Assembly: GCA_030762895.1 (NCBI GenBank)
Contig: JAUPTC010000091.1
Span: 1 to 64,000 of the forward strand
Direction: 5' to 3'
Length of the DNA stretch: 64,000 nt
DNA from: Sophora flavescens
Lineage: Eukaryota; Streptophyta; Magnoliopsida; Fabales; Fabaceae
A program made the translations under genes and the position numbers. Under the pieces are notes generated by a model. The model had not been told where the DNA came from, made no database searches, and saw nothing but the letters and a program-made list of their open reading frames with translations. This document shows positions 1-13,701 of this stretch, one piece after another (the stretch's first letter is position 1; each line of letters opens with the position of its first letter).

Positions 1-1060
1 GTCACCTTGCAATGTAGTCACAGAGTCATTTGTTCTAATTAACGATATAACTTTTATGAAATGATTAGCTGCTTAAGATTTTCTACTTCACTACATTTTT
101 TGTAGAGCGTCAGTATTGTTAGTAATCAATCCCAAAGAGGACATGGTGTACTTTTCAGATCTCTTGCATATGCATTTTGAACAATCGCCAAAAATGAGGG
201 ATCGTATAAATCGTTAGGTATATATATGCATTTATTTTATCTTCATATATGATGGTTCCTAAACCTTTATTCAATGAAATTGTTTGATTTTGCACCGTGG
301 CTTCGCTAATTCATCGAAGATTGCATGGAGGCAAGTCTCTAAATTTCTAAATCATCTGGACTGACTAAATGGATATCTATAATGGTAGTGCTTAAAATCC
401 TTATGCATTTTTAATTTAATTGAAAAATTAAAGAATTAATTTATTATGTTTGGTTTTATAGTGTCCAGTCAACGACAAATGACAATATTGTGGGTTCCTA
501 CGTTAGAAATTTATCAAAGGATATCATCATTCAAAACCAAATATGAATCCCAACCACGGTGATTTTGATTTGGCTTCATTATATTATTTAATAACTCTAG
601 ATTTAATCATTCTAATTTGATTTAATTTTCATTTTGAAGTTTTTCCAATGTAATGATCACATACTCAATGATCACCACTCAACAAAAGCAAGTTGTTGTT
701 ACGTGGTTGGCGTGAAATTTATCAACAATTAAAGCTCACATATTGTGGATATTATGGCAGCTATATCTCTCCTATATTATTAGACTTGTATGTATATGCA
801 AAGTGATCTGTATGTGTATCTTATGCAGATCGGACAACAAAGACTTTGTACGGCGTGTAGATGGAAGCAAATTGTTTATAATTACTAGTGTTTGATTAGC
901 TTGTACACATTATTAGTATGCATAGTTATTATCTAATGTAGGTTAGTTATCTTTTTGGTTTATGAACTTAAATAATAAAATTGGTTATGTGTGTTCATCA
1001 GAATTGTGTTAAAGTATATTACTTAATTAATTGGTTATATATGTATGATTTGATATTTGG

Positions 1061-1065
<5 letters not shown>
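1..1065. other. AT-rich stretch without a recognisable gene
   Basis: I see no coding region, terminal repeat or RNA gene here. The sequence is AT-rich with short poly(A)/poly(T) runs and stops in all frames. It may be the inner part of the CACTA-type element whose terminus lies at 1505, because that element would extend leftward, but nothing in the sequence proves it. Confidence 0.5.
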
Positions 1066-1111
<46 letters not shown>

Positions 1112-1131
1112 TTATATATATATATATATAT
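1066..1131. repeat. (AT)n microsatellite
   Basis: An almost uninterrupted TA dinucleotide run with one small break near the middle. Confidence 0.9.
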
Positions 1132-1259
1132 GCTACCAATATTGTGTATGTGTGTGATGTACTAAATGTAGTGTTACCTGAATTGATGATGGGATGATTG
1201 GGAGGTGGAAATATAGAAAATAGTGAATAATTAAAAAAAGGGGGAAAGGGTTTGTTGAA

Positions 1260-1505
1260 AAGCGTTGCCTAAAGTGACAAATAAATAGTGCTTCCTTGAG
1301 AAAGCGCTATCTATTGCAAACTTGGGAGAATGCTTCCTTTGAGAAATCACCTGTCTAAAGTATGTAATAGATTGTCTTATTACCAACTTTAGACGCTTTC
1401 TCAAGGAAGCGTTATCTATTCCTATTTGCAGTGTGTTTTTTAGCTATTGAATCTCTCCCACCTTTAGGTAGCGAATAGACTATTGAAGCCCTTCTCGTAG
1501 TAGTG
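1260..1505 (-). mobile_element. CACTA-type terminus with subterminal repeats
   Basis: Read on the minus strand from 1505 the sequence begins CACTACTACGAGAAGGGC, the CACTA signature. Within 250 bp inward the motif CGCTTTCTCAAGGAA recurs in both orientations (near 1290 and 1392), as expected of subterminal transposase-binding repeats in CACTA elements. The opposite terminus is not in the window to the left, so this is a fragment or the element starts before base 1. The next three bases (ATT) are a candidate target duplication that cannot be checked. Confidence 0.5.
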
Positions 1506-1565
1506 ATTATTTCATTTTCTTATTTATTATTTATAATAATAATTCTGCAAAAGTTAATGTGAATT

Positions 1566-2550
1566 ATGCAGGATATGTTTCATCCCTCCTATAAGAGGCC
1601 GGTAATAAAGGAAAGAGCGCTTGTTGTTTGTGACTATGCCCCTCTTCGAAAGGCGATGCCCTCTTCTGCGGCGGCTAAGAGGAAGAACGAAGAACAAAAA
1701 AAGTATGTTTATGGAATGGGGTAGATGGGAGATGAGCTTATAGCCTCACATGCCATCTACTCAGTTCAACCCTGGTCCATCGTGGATTGTCGGAGAGGTC
1801 ATCTATTTTTAGACAAATCGGGTGATTTAGACCTCATTGACATTATGAAATTCAAGGACCCTATTATGAGGAACCCAAAGCTTTTATACTAATCTCTGAT
1901 TTATGGGAAGGTGTTGGGTACATTAGTGTCTAAAGTCAAGAGGCTTTACAAACCCCAGAGCATTGACTGATTTTGATTCTGATAAGATACTTGAGAGCTT
2001 GTGCACTTAGAGGCTCAGCTTCACCAAACCTGTTCTCGCCAATCACACACAGTTCAAAAAATAGATTTAACCAAAACAAATCCCGGCAATATAGATTATC
2101 AAAAGTCAAAAAGTGAGTTAATGGGGCACATCTTGTTGCATATCATATGCATGAAGACAAAATAAAGAACTGGGAGCAAACTGCCATACGCACCACATGT
2201 CACTAGGATTTTGGAACACTTCAATGTTCCATTTGGAGGATAGATCAAAGATCAAAACAAAAATCTCACATTATTCATTTTGGTTCCATCAATCACATGT
2301 CAATGCAGCAGATAGATGGTGTTTGGTGTTATGTCCACCTTGGCTCCATCTTCAATGAAGAATGGACCCCAAATATGTCGCTTGAGAATTGGAGTGAAGG
2401 CTTAAGGAAGCTGCACAGAGAGATTTTATGGGGAAACAAGCTGCACCTCGAGTGTTGAGGTTGAGCCTTGGGAGCGGGTATTCATTGAGATACGGAGATG
2501 CACTAGTGATGCGAGAGCGCTTTGGTGCTATTGAGACCACGTCTTACCGC
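1566..2550 (+). pseudogene. Degenerate coding remnant, probably the Sirevirus env-like ORF
   Basis: A readable 52-codon frame starts at ATG 1566 and ends at TAG 1722. It is basic and lysine/arginine rich (VVCDYAPLRKAMPSS, then AAAKRKNEEQKK). Farther on, short frames with protein-like composition continue through stops and shifts (for example a segment reading RILEHFNVPFGG near 2200-2240). The remnant lies upstream of a copia-like 3' region that resumes after the LTR inserted at 2906, which is where Sireviruses carry their extra env-like frame. That position is my main reason for the call. The product itself is not securely recognised, and any other retroelement 3' frame would be an alternative. 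Confidence 0.35.
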
Positions 2551-5500
2551 ACTTGAGCAACAACGTGACAACTCTTCGCAAGATGATTTTGTTGCTCCAC
2601 TGATATGCTCAGCACACACGGGGATAGCTTTTTGGATTGATAGCATTATCCTGTTTTCTATGTTTTTCATCTTGTGTTGTTTAGATTCTAGTTCACAAAC
2701 TTGGTTTGTACTCTTATTTTGCTATGTTCTAAGACTTGTTATGTCTTGAATGACTAGTTTAACAGTTTAGGACTTAACTACTTATGACCATGGATGTTTA
2801 TGACATTGTGCCCTCGGTCTTTTTTTCATTGTTGAATGATGGCAATTTAATTTTGGTTAGATGCTTTATGTTATTATTCACATATGTGATGGTGTTATGA
2901 ACTCCCGAGATAACCCGTTTGCGCCCCATTGTATTATTAGATTAAAATCTTATTAATTATTTACTTAATCACGTATTAACATTAAACGTATATTCCGAAA
3001 ATACTTAAAAATTAAAACTTAATAATCATATAACTTCTGCAAATTAACGTATCACACCTTATATAATAAATACATACACGCATATGTCTTGCATCAAAGT
3101 TATTAAAACACAGTTTAGGGTATCATATCAGTAGAATCCCTTACAAGCACATACTTGTATAAACTATTATACTTAGCGGAAAATATAAAACGTCTCACAA
3201 GACGCACGGGCCTTAACTAACTAAACCCTACCACTTGGGTCCACAGCTCGACCTCCAGCTTCTAGCTCATAATGAGTTCCATCCATCCATCCAGCTCCTC
3301 CGCATTTGGCTCCTCCATAGGGTCTTCTCGTACGATCACATAAGCATTAAAGTACAACATACATAAAATATAGGGGAAGTACAACATACAAAAAATATAG
3401 GGGATAAGAAACAATTTTATCATCAAAAGCGGAAAAGGAATACATAGCATATAATATAATAACAGTCAAAGACACACATCACTCATAACTAACAATCATC
3501 ATCAAATCACGATATCTTCCTCCACCCTCAAACTCATGCAACTAAACCTTTATGCTGACTTGGCCATCTTGATTCCTATCACGTTAGTCAGTAATCCAGA
3601 ACGATCCAGTACAAATAACTTTCGAACTCGTCAAAGACTAAACAAGTATTACTCTAAAGCGGTCTAGTGCCAACAACTTTCGAACGCGTCAAGGACTAAA
3701 CAAGTATTAGTCTAGAACGATCCAGTGCCAAGAATATGCGAACGCATCAAGGAATATCGGTAAAAAGCGGTCTAGTGCCAAGAACATTCGAACGGCGTCA
3801 TGAACTAAAAAAGAGTATTACGGTAGTCTACCTCGACATCCACATCTGCAGGGTACTCACCCGCAATATCCGATATCCAAAAATAGGATATCCTCGACCT
3901 TGTTTGTTCCACTCATACGGTTGTGAATAACAATGCATATACATATAAATATCACTAACCCGCATCTGTTACAACCTATTACCTCAACATTCCAACACAG
4001 TATCCACACACATTCCATGTCATATCTCATCTATAAAATACTTTAATTTGGCTAAGCACCTCTAAGTCACTTTCATTCTCTCACCCGTATGAACATCCCC
4101 CGAACAACACATATCTTTACTTAAAAGTCAACTAAGCATATTATCAAACCAGACAAATCATGCATAACACAATAATCAATAAAATATTAAAACATCAAAA
4201 TAAAACGCCACATGCAGTAGAATACCTCAACCAACATATCACAAACAATCAATAAAAATAAAGTCAGACATCCTCAAATATTCTAACATTATCTTAACGT
4301 CGATAAACCTACAATCCCCTGAATCATCATTGGTATTACAGAAAAGATTCCAATGCGATTTTGGTCTTGTCGATTACTCGACCACTAGTAGGGTTTAGGT
4401 CGTCCCTACACAATTATTATAATATATACTACTTATCAATTCCGACGATAGGTTGATTCTTTCCCCCACCTGAACTTATCACCGAAGTCCCGAACTTTCC
4501 GATCCTTGTTACTCTACCACGATTAATGGTTAATCTTCAACCAAATAAATATAAAATATATTAATCAAACAAAATCCACTTTAACCACAAATAACTAGGG
4601 TTTGGCCATCAATTCAAATTTTCTCAATTCCATCTTTTGGATTCAAGTTCCTAGAGTATTAACTAACATAAAACAAGTGTTACAATTCAAAAATATGAAA
4701 CAAAATCCTTTAACCTCGAGGGTTAGGGTTTCGGCCAAGAGAGTAAAATAAGGTTAGGAATTTCTTTTGAGTTCAAGCTCTTGGATAAGGAAATTATAGG
4801 TATAAGAGAGATGAAAACAAGAGTAATAACTTATCAAACATTTTTCTAAGTAGTTTTGCATGATTTTTGAAGAAATAGATCTAAGACTTGAAATAGAGAA
4901 AAACTTGATGAAACTTAAAATTAGTTGAGGATTAAGAGTATAAAAACCCTAGATAGCTTAGAACCAACCTCATCTAAGTTAAAAATTGAACAAAATCTCC
5001 TTTGTCTACAACTACATAGATTTGGTCTTATGAGGGAAAATAGGATGGAAAATTCTTTTGCTTACATGCTCTTAGATGTTGAAAGTAGAAGACATATCAA
5101 GATCATAGAAATTGGTTTCACATTAAAATGATTTTTCTACAATTTTATAGAATTATTTGAAGTTCTAGATCTAAGAATAAAAATTCATAAAATAGTTGAT
5201 GAAAATGAATATTGATGGAAGATTAATGAAGCTAAGATGATGAGGAAGAGATTCCCCACCTTGGAATGAAAAAGTTTGATCAAGAACTTGATAAGAAATG
5301 AAGAACTATGATGAACTTAGCAAGAACACTATGAAGTTCTTAGTGTTTTGTGAGTAAAATGACTTAGGAAAAAAAAATGAAATGTCTAAGTGTGTGAGGA
5401 GAAATGGGCTGCCACGAAAATGAGAAGATGAGTGAGTGAAAATGCTTTGTTTAATATTAACATAGAACCATGGTTGAGTTTACTTGACCTAGGTTATGTT

Positions 5501-5559
5501 AGAAAATAATATAATAACTTAACAATGTTTATAATAACTTAACTATAGTTAATAGTAAT

Positions 5560-8500
5560 TGTCGATTTTATTTGCTTCCTAATATCGGTAATAAATATAT
5601 AAACATACATTTTTATCCGAGACTCAAAATGATTTTGGGTAAACCAATATCATTTCTATATCATGCTTTATATTATAGGGTTACGATGAAATTTTGGGTT
5701 GAAAATTCAGACGGAACCCGGTCTGCGTTTTCACCGACAGTAAAAGTTTCTTGCTCGAGGAAAACCTAATTTTAATTACGTGAACGAGATGAATAATGTT
5801 TTTATTGTATTTACTACGATACTGGAAGTTTTAAAAAATTTAGCGTAAAAATTAAAAGGTTAAAGTAATCTTTTGGTCCCTATACGTGACACTGATTTTC
5901 AATTTGGTCCCTATAAGTAAAAAGTTATCAATTTGGTCCCTATATCGTGACTTGGTTTTCAATTTGGTCCTCACAGCTAATTGGTCGCTGTATAAGAGGG
6001 ACCAAATTACAAATTATTATCACATATAGGGACCAAATTGAAAATAATTGTCACATGTAGGGATGGATTTCAATTTTTTTGTTGAATTGGTCCCTACATG
6101 TGACAATAATTTGCAATTTGGTCCTCTTATATAGGGACCAATTAGCGGTGAGGACCAAATTGAAAACTAGTGTCACGTATAGGGACCAAATTGATAACTT
6201 TTTACGTATAGGGACCACATTAAAAATCAGTCTCACGTATAGGGACTAAAAGATTACTTTAACCAAATTAAAATATTATATTTGCTGCAAGCGAAGCGTT
6301 GAGATATCTCTAGGAAAAACCTGCGTCGGATGAATCGGGGAGTCAGCAACGGGGTGAGGTGACGGTTTGACTGATGTGATAGGCATTTATGGCGATCCTA
6401 TCCAGCGTCATAATGGCCATAATGATGCATTTATGATAAAGGAATATTTTGCATGGAAATGGCGATTTTACCCTTGGCTCTTCATGAATTTTTCAAGACA
6501 TGCCATTGAAATTTTTGAACAAATTAACCCCCAAACCCATGGCTACACCTCTTAAGAAAAACACTTTGTCAAATTTATTAAATTCTTCATGACATCTACT
6601 TCATCCAAACTCAATGTTTTCTTAAGAACAACCATAGGTGTTCATACTCTTGATTTTTGCATAGCGATTCTGACCATTTTCTATTCTGAATCTCGGAAAC
6701 ATTTCTACATGAAAGTTGTTCCTTTTTCTCTCTTATTTATAATGACATAAATATCATTAAAAAAGTATAAGTATATTGAGAGATATGTTCAAATTACCGA
6801 AACTACTCTAAACTTTTCAAGAACACTAGAACACAAAAGCTTGATTTTGTGAAGCAAGTCCTTGGATCTTCACTTGTTTTTGATCTTCAAGAGGTGAATC
6901 CTATTCTCCTTCCCTAATCATGTCTATGTTATTCAATAAGTTTCATGATTCAAAGTCTATTTCATCTATGTTCATCACTTTTAAGTTTCTAGATCTAGAA
7001 CTTTGAAAATTCATAACAAATTCTAGAAAAATCTTATGATGTTGAAACCACTTCCTATGTTCTTATAATAAGGTATATTGTATGTATCTAAGAGCATGTG
7101 ATGATAAAAATTTTCTTCCCTTGAAACCCATCTTGGCCGAATCCTAGAGGAAAGGATGGATGGAATTGTTGTTCTTGCTTTTGATGTATGATTATGTCTC
7201 TCATCATACGTACTTGTATACTTGTTAACTCCTAGTTGTTTCATTAAAATAAAAACCCTAACCCTATGTTCATGTCTTGGCCGAATCTACCATTTAGAGG
7301 ATTAGGATGGTTTTTATTCTTAACTTTGTTGTTTAGCCTTAATCCATTTCCTTAAGTATATTAGGATCATTAATCCATGACTTAAGCAAGTTTGGAGATT
7401 TTGAGCCACAACACCCTAAGGAGTCCGTGACCTATTAGAGAGGATTAGGTGTTTCTTTTGCTTGTTTTGATTGATTGTTTGGATGTATTGTTGAAGGTTA
7501 ATTGTTCTACGGCGCACGAGGGTTTCCGACAACCGACAGAGTTCTTTTAATTTCACCGAAGAGCTTCAAGAGGTAACGGGAGCTTACCTGAGGGATTTTC
7601 TCAATACCTATTTGTTTTTAGTGTGGTTGATATGATTTATATGTGGTTGTGGTTATTTGTTTATGTTGTTTACGTTGTGTTGTTTATCTGTGCATCAATG
7701 ATTGATCTGTTTTTAATTTATTTAATTATCTACAGTTGTATATTATGTTGCTATGATGCATGATCTGCCTGATGATATAATTCTGATGATGTTGTTGAAT
7801 GTTGTTTAAGAGGCCTGACAGTGGTCAGTGCACAACCGATTAATCAGATAAAAACTTTAATAAGCTGTGAAAATTATATTCAACGTTTTATGGGAAATGT
7901 TGGAATATAATAGTGGTGGAAAATATTGTTTTGGAAAAATAATGAGTTTTGATATATATTGTTATTTTAATGATTTATTAGTGTAAAAGAAATTTGAGTC
8001 ACGGTGAGAGCGTAAGTGAAATTTTTTTTTCTTTGCTAATTTTTACGTAAGAAATTCCGTAATATTATAAAAGGTTATTTTGTGAAATTAATATTCGAAA
8101 ATATCTTATTTATTAAAAAAATATATTATAAAAAAATATTATTATAAAAAAAGAAAAAAAGTTTGACTTAAAAGCGTTTTCTTGGGAAATGCTAAGCGGC
8201 GACAAGTTTGAATTTATTTACGGTGAAAGTTTAAAAACAGTAGTACTTATTTTGAGAAGAGGTTTAATCTGAATTGATTTATTTTTTTAAAGTTAAAGTT
8301 TCAGTAAAAGAGTTCTTGATGATTTGGCGTTATTTCGGAAAAATGGGTTTCCAAAGGAAAAGTGGATTTTTCTATGATTTGTCGTTTTACAAGCGAATTT
8401 CAAGTAGAAAGGATTTTCGGTAAATGAGTTTTACTTAATGGCGTAAATGACGATATAGCTAGTAACCGAGATGTCGGGGTACTAGTGTTCTTATGATGTT

Positions 8501-9816
8501 GTCTTATTTTGGATTTGTTTTTCCACAGACAAAAGCGATGTGTAACGATGATATGGAACTTAATAGCCGAGGCGTCGGGGTATTAAGGTTCGTTGTGTTG
8601 TAGATTGGGTATCTACTTAAAGAAGTTAAAGCGTTTTGAGATGTTTTCTATTACCACGAACCTAAGACTGATTGCAAGGTCTAGGAGCTTCGTGATTGAG
8701 CACTCGGACTTTAAGGTCCTGTGTTGTTAATAAAAGTTGTAAAGATGTTTAAAGCGATGTTGGGTCATAAGCTTTTGAGAGCTTCGATGTTTAAAGCGAT
8801 GATGAATCGTAAGCTTTTAAGCGATGATGATTAAGTAAGCTTTTGAGAGCTTCGATGTTTAAAGCGATGTTGGGTCGTAAGCTTTTGAGAGCTTTGACAA
8901 ATAAAGATATAACACAAAGAAAAATGTTGAGAATAAAGTGTTTTTCTTGCATGCATTTTGGCAGATGTGCCTAACAAGGTTAATCATGATATCTTGGCGA
9001 TATTCATGTCTCGGCGTATTTGTTAATTATGGTATCTTTATGATATTCATGTAATCGACGTATTCATTGTGCCTTTGGGCAATCGGCGTACAATGAAAAA
9101 CCATAAATCGGCGTTCTCACTGTCTTGGGACAGTGGGCTATGGTAAAATCGGCGTGCCTCTTTTGGCAATCGAGCTTGATCGGCTCATTTTAAATGATGT
9201 TGGGGATCTCCGGAGATTAGGTGTGAATGTTTAGATGATGTATTGAAGTGTTCACGCATAGTTTTCCAATGTTGATGTTTGGGGTGTGAAACCCATTGAT
9301 AAACGAGATGCTATAATATGAATGCTTATGTTGTTATAAACATGTATATGTGTATGTGTCTTCTTTTGTGTTGCGCATTTAGTTATGGTGATAAATCCAT
9401 ATATTGGCGTCTCACCCTTACAAACATATCGAGTCGTACAAGGGGTATGATCCCTACAAGAAGGCGAAGGCTGTCTAGTTCGGGACATCTTTGTCTTTGC
9501 TCCTATTGGCTGTAGTGTACATTAGTTACGACCAGCTTAGGTCCGATTACGATATATTGTGTTTTTGAGAACAAAGCTGATTGTGAGTTAAGTGTGAAAG
9601 CATATGAGGCAGTATAGTTGTATGACTTATATACATTGTGTATTTAAGTGTGATTTGATTACGTTGTTGTTGTTATGAGGATAAAAGAAAAAAAATTATC
9701 ACCATATTTTGAAAAGATGAACGTTGAGAAAACATTATTTTCCAAAAGCAACCAGCAAATTAAGTTTTATTTCCGCAAACGGGTAACCATGTGATGACCC
9801 GAGTTAGGGTGTCACA
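5560..9816 (+). mobile_element. Large solo LTR (copy A) nested in copy D
   Basis: It starts TGTCGATTTT at 5560 and ends GGGTGTCACA at 9816, with GTAAT at 5555-5559 and again at 9817-9821. Removing it rejoins copy D. It is the inverted counterpart of copy B: both share the leader segment ending TTCAAGAGGT (donor-like GT at 6894 here) and the block with GACGCCAATATATGG (minus strand here near 9400). It is about 3.84 kb without its MITE. Orientation follows copy B, whose minus strand has a TATA box and leader. An internal tandem repeat based on GCGATGTTGGGTC/AAGCTTTTGAGAGC lies at about 8745-8900. Confidence 0.75.
5858..6264. mobile_element. Mutator-type foldback MITE (407 bp)
   Basis: The two halves are near-perfect inverted repeats. 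The left end GGTTAAAGTAATCTTTTGGT matches the reverse complement of the right end ending AAAGATTACTTTAACC, and GGGACCAAATTGAAA-type units alternate orientation through the interior. AAATTAAAA is present directly before (5849-5857) and after (6265-6273), a 9 bp target duplication typical of Mutator-like elements. It has no coding capacity and sits inside LTR copy A. Confidence 0.85.
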
Positions 9817-10631
9817 GTAATCATGATTAGGTTAGAATATGTGGTGGATAATTAATGGAGGTGTGACTGGTTTTGGGCCACAAATGAGGAGGAAGAAGCC
9901 AAATTGGCCTTGACTTGCCTTAACCATGGTTTAAAACTAACTAGGATAGGTTAGGTTAAGATTAAGGGCATTTTGGTCATTTCACCTAAAATACATGATT
10001 ACTTGCATTAAATACTTCATCCATGATTGGTGAGTCATTCCATAACTTAGCTCCTCCAATGTCCGGTTTTATCTCTGCAGTTCTGTTGTCGATTCCATCT
10101 GTTTCCCGATTAGGGTTTTACGCCGTATAAAAACATAATATTTCGTTTTTGATCGAAAATTTTCAAAATAAGCAAACTCGTTGTAAATATGATTTAAACA
10201 TAAACCATTTTGTTCACGAGTCAAAATTAGGTTTTCTGATCAGTAAAATCTTACTGTCGGTGAAAACACCGACCGTTTTCAGTCTGAATTTTTACCAAAA
10301 TTCGTCCGAATAAACATAATATTTCATTTTTGATCAGAAATTTGGAAAGTATAATTCTTAACGGACATAATATAAAAAATCTACAATTTTCCAGTTTCGG
10401 GTCAAATTAGGGGTTTTTATGCGATATAAAATTATATTGTCAGTAAAAACACAGACCGACTTCCGTTTGAGTTTTAAACCCAAATTTTAACCAGAGCTTC
10501 CTACTATAGATTAAGTTCTAGATATAATTTTGTTTTCTCCAAAATCATTTCCTAGGCCTCAGATAAAAATATAAATAAATATATCTTTCTTGTTAATATA
10601 ACGTATCCGAAAATCGAGGTGTTACAACTCC

Positions 10632-12535
10632 TAATGTGGATGCTATCTATCTTGATTGATTATTTCCGAAATTTTAAATTGTTTGGATGGTTGTTGATGG
10701 CTTTGAGTGGTAGATGTCATGATTGAATGATTAGATCATTTTTTTTATAATGACAAAAGGGGGGAGAGATATGCATTGAATTATTGTTGTATGGATAGTT
10801 GAATGATGATTGTATTATTTTTGTATATGTAGTTGAATGACAATGCTATATGCTTGAAATAGACAAAAATATATTTGAATGAATAAAAATATACTTGGAT
10901 GAATATCTACATGCTTGGACAATTGATATGGATGAATGGAAATATATTTGGATGCTTGGATAATTGATATGGTTGAATGGATATATTTGCATGTTTGGAA
11001 AAACATAGTTATGCAATTTACTCAATGTACTTGAACTTGAAAAGACTTTGAATGCAAAGTGACTAGCATGGTATTTCATGTGTCATTGAAATTAATTTTC
11101 ATATCCTTATTATATGGCACCAAGTGAGGGAGAGATCTAAATGTTAATTTTATTTTCTGAACCCCATTGATATGTGCACTTAGTAAGGGGGAGTTTTTAC
11201 ACTTCATGCTTCTCATATACGCTTACCACTCTAATTATATTTTACATGATATTTGTGACTAACCTCCCACCTAAGTTTTTCAAAAATCTCAATATTGTTT
11301 TGTCATCATTAAAAATGGGGAGAATGTGGATGCTATGTACTTTCGGAAATTAATTTTGATGATGAGCAACAAAATCAAAACAATTGATTGAGAAAATGAA
11401 AGTGCAAGTCAAAGAAAGATCATCCAAGACCAAGAGAAGAACTTCAAGGATATATATAGTTTAAGTTTGGTCTTAGGATTATTTGTAAGATTCAAGAGTA
11501 GGATTGGCCATTAAAATTGAAATAACTAAAATTGGATTTAAAATTGAAAATGGGCTTAAAGTTTTTCAAAGGCTTGGAAAAAAGATTTGAATAATTTATG
11601 AAAATGTTAAAAATGTTTTTCATAAGTGTTAAGAATGTTCTTAAGTTTGAAAAACATCATTTTTATGATGAAAGAATTGTTTTAATCGATTATCTTGAGG
11701 CCCATAATCGATTATTTGGTTCTGGAAAACTCAGAACTGCAAACAGACAGCTCATAGTCGATTATCTGTATGGCCATAATTGATTATATTTTGAATTTTC
11801 AGTTCTGGCAGAAACCACAAAATCGATTATTGTTCTGGGCATAACAAATTATTTTTGGTCAGTATAATCGAATATCAGGTAATTTATAATCGATTAACAA
11901 TCGCGAAAAAGTGATTTTGGGTGCAGAAAACGCGTGACAACTGTTCAAATCGATCATACTTTCACCACTCACTATAAAATACACTACAGTAGCTCGAAAA
12001 ACCCTAGGTTACTACTCTTAGAACACTTGCCCAACAACTCTAACCTCATTAATCAATCTTTCACTCTTGAGATCAAGATTTCAGCCAATCCTACACAAGA
12101 GACATAATGCTTCAACTTGTATTTGTTCAACCTTTTGAGATATTCTTCTTTGTAATCCTTTTTGCTTTATTTTGTTGGTTAAAGAGAGTGAGGAATCTCT
12201 CTAGTTTGTGATTGTAATAAGGGTGATGTATCCCTTGGTTTGATTTAGAGGCTCTTGCACAAGGGTGGGGATCCCAAGTGAAGAGTACTGCTCAAGTATT
12301 GTAAAGCTTGGATTTCTTTTAGTGGAAAATACTCACAAATGTATTGTGGGGACTTGATGTAGGTCACTCAAGGGAGTAATTGAACCAGTATAAATCGATT
12401 GTGTGATTTCCTCTTCCTTTGTCTTTTTACAATTTCTCATAAATTAGTCTAGGTTACAAAAAGGGGACAAAAATTTAAGATCTCAATTCACCCCCCTCTT
12501 GAGATTGAAGCCACTTGGTAATAAAATCAACATAA
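10632..12535 (+). mobile_element. Sirevirus-like copia 3' region and LTR (fragment)
   Basis: The first 690 bp is non-coding, with GATGACAAAAGGGG-like tracts. A polypurine tract (AAAAATGGGGAGAA) ends at 11324, immediately before an LTR start TGTGGATGCTATG at 11325. The LTR holds six or more ATCGATTA-type motifs between 11690 and 11905 and a TATA box (CTATAAAATA) near 11971, followed by a leader. The right part (near 12480-12530) has the CAATTCACCCCCCTCTTGAG block I associate with Sirevirus LTR ends, then is cut by a MITE. The family assignment is from memory of legume Sireviruses. The structure (PPT, TG start, TATA) is seen directly. Confidence 0.55.
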
Positions 12536-13305
12536 TGGCTTGTTTGGTGGTCGAGATAGGATATCGGCGGATAGGATAAGAGAGTAGGGTAGGAGTAGGA
12601 TATGATATGAGTAGGATAAGCTGTTATCTTATCCGAAGTTGGTGTCCACCAGATAACCAACTAGATAGCATTGTAGTTTTAGTATAAATTTTAAAATTTT
12701 CGTTTTTATTTTAAATGTTTTCATATTTATTAGATTTTTTTTATAATTTTCATTTTTTAAAATATATAAAAATATAAAATTATCCTTATGATAAAATTAC
12801 ATATAATTATTTAATTTTTTTAATATGTGTTAACTTAAATTTTTTTTTTTATAATTTAAAATATTCATTTTTAGCTTTTACTTTACATATAGTTAAATTA
12901 TTCGAATACTTTTTTTTCAGTTTTTAAAATAAAATAAAATAACAAAATTAATTGTGACAAACTAAAAAAAAAACTTATTAATATTTTTATTATTTTATAT
13001 TTTATTACACATTTTTTGGTAACCATGTTATATTTTATTATACTTTAAATTATTATTTTATTATACTTTAATTATTTTATATATAAAATATTTTTATATT
13101 TTATTATACTTTAAATCACTTTATCATATCCCGTTGAGTTCTAACGCAACCCTCCCCTCATGATAGAATTTTAACTAGATGGACATGATAAGATAGGTGA
13201 CAAGATTGATTTATCTTATCCTTTGGCTCACCAAACAAAAGTTTCAGACAAGATATGATAGTTTATCATATTCAGTCCCTCTTATCCTAACCACCAAACA
13301 AGTCC
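12536..13305. mobile_element. Tourist-like (PIF/Harbinger) MITE, copy 1
   Basis: Terminal inverted repeats of about 25 bp (GGCTTGTTTGGTGGTCGAGA at the left, the reverse complement of TTATCCTAACCACCAAACAA at the right) are flanked by TAA at 12533-12535 and 13306-13308. The interior is AT-rich and non-coding, with secondary inverted AGGATA/TATCCT blocks near both ends. A longer relative lies at 46710-47608. Confidence 0.8.
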
Positions 13306-13701
13306 TAAAAGTCGGAATTCGATCAAGTTAAATGTCACAAGCCACAACTGGTCCATGACTGGCCAGAAAAACGTTGTTGAGCCCATCTAAAGCCTCATCC
13401 AGGTTAATACTTCCTCATTAACAACTCAAAATAAATAATTGAGATCCACAACCGAAGTAAACAAAATATTTACAATTAAACTTTTCTTCGTTTAAAATAG
13501 TTTACAAAGAGCCTTTCAACAAATTTCAAGGTTTTACAAAAAATGAAACCAACAATGATTGATCATAGAACTATTAAATTAAATAAATACATCATCAAAG
13601 ATCGTGAGATTCGTTACATGTCACTTTAACTCTGGGACTAGGAGTTGGACAACTTGGGATGATCCAGCAACTTCAATACCTGCATCTATGACACTAAAAG
13701 G
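13306..13701 (-). other. Possible last exon and 3' UTR of an unidentified host gene
   Basis: On the minus strand a short open segment (about 13630-13700) reads AGIEVAGSSQVVQLLVPELK and then TGA. It is preceded by AG dinucleotides usable as a splice acceptor and followed by AT-rich, UTR-like sequence. I do not recognise the protein. It may be the tail of a host gene cut by the Pack-MULE on its right, or simply a chance frame. Confidence 0.25.

Larger units (their letters stand above)
2906..10626 (-). mobile_element. Large solo LTR (copy D), split by copy A
   Basis: On the minus strand the LTR starts at 10626 with TGTAACACCTCG. It continues to 9822, is interrupted by copy A (5560-9816 plus the GTAAT duplication), and resumes from 5559 to 2906. 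ACTCC flanks it at 2901-2905 and 10627-10631, which gives a 5 bp target duplication. The distal terminal bases (expected GGTGTCACA or similar) are missing at 2906, so that end has lost about 9 bp. Without the insertion it is about 3.46 kb. No gag-pol sequence accompanies it, so it is a solo LTR. Its interior reads like a transcript leader on the minus strand. The lineage (a Ty3/gypsy type with long LTRs) is inference. Confidence 0.65.
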
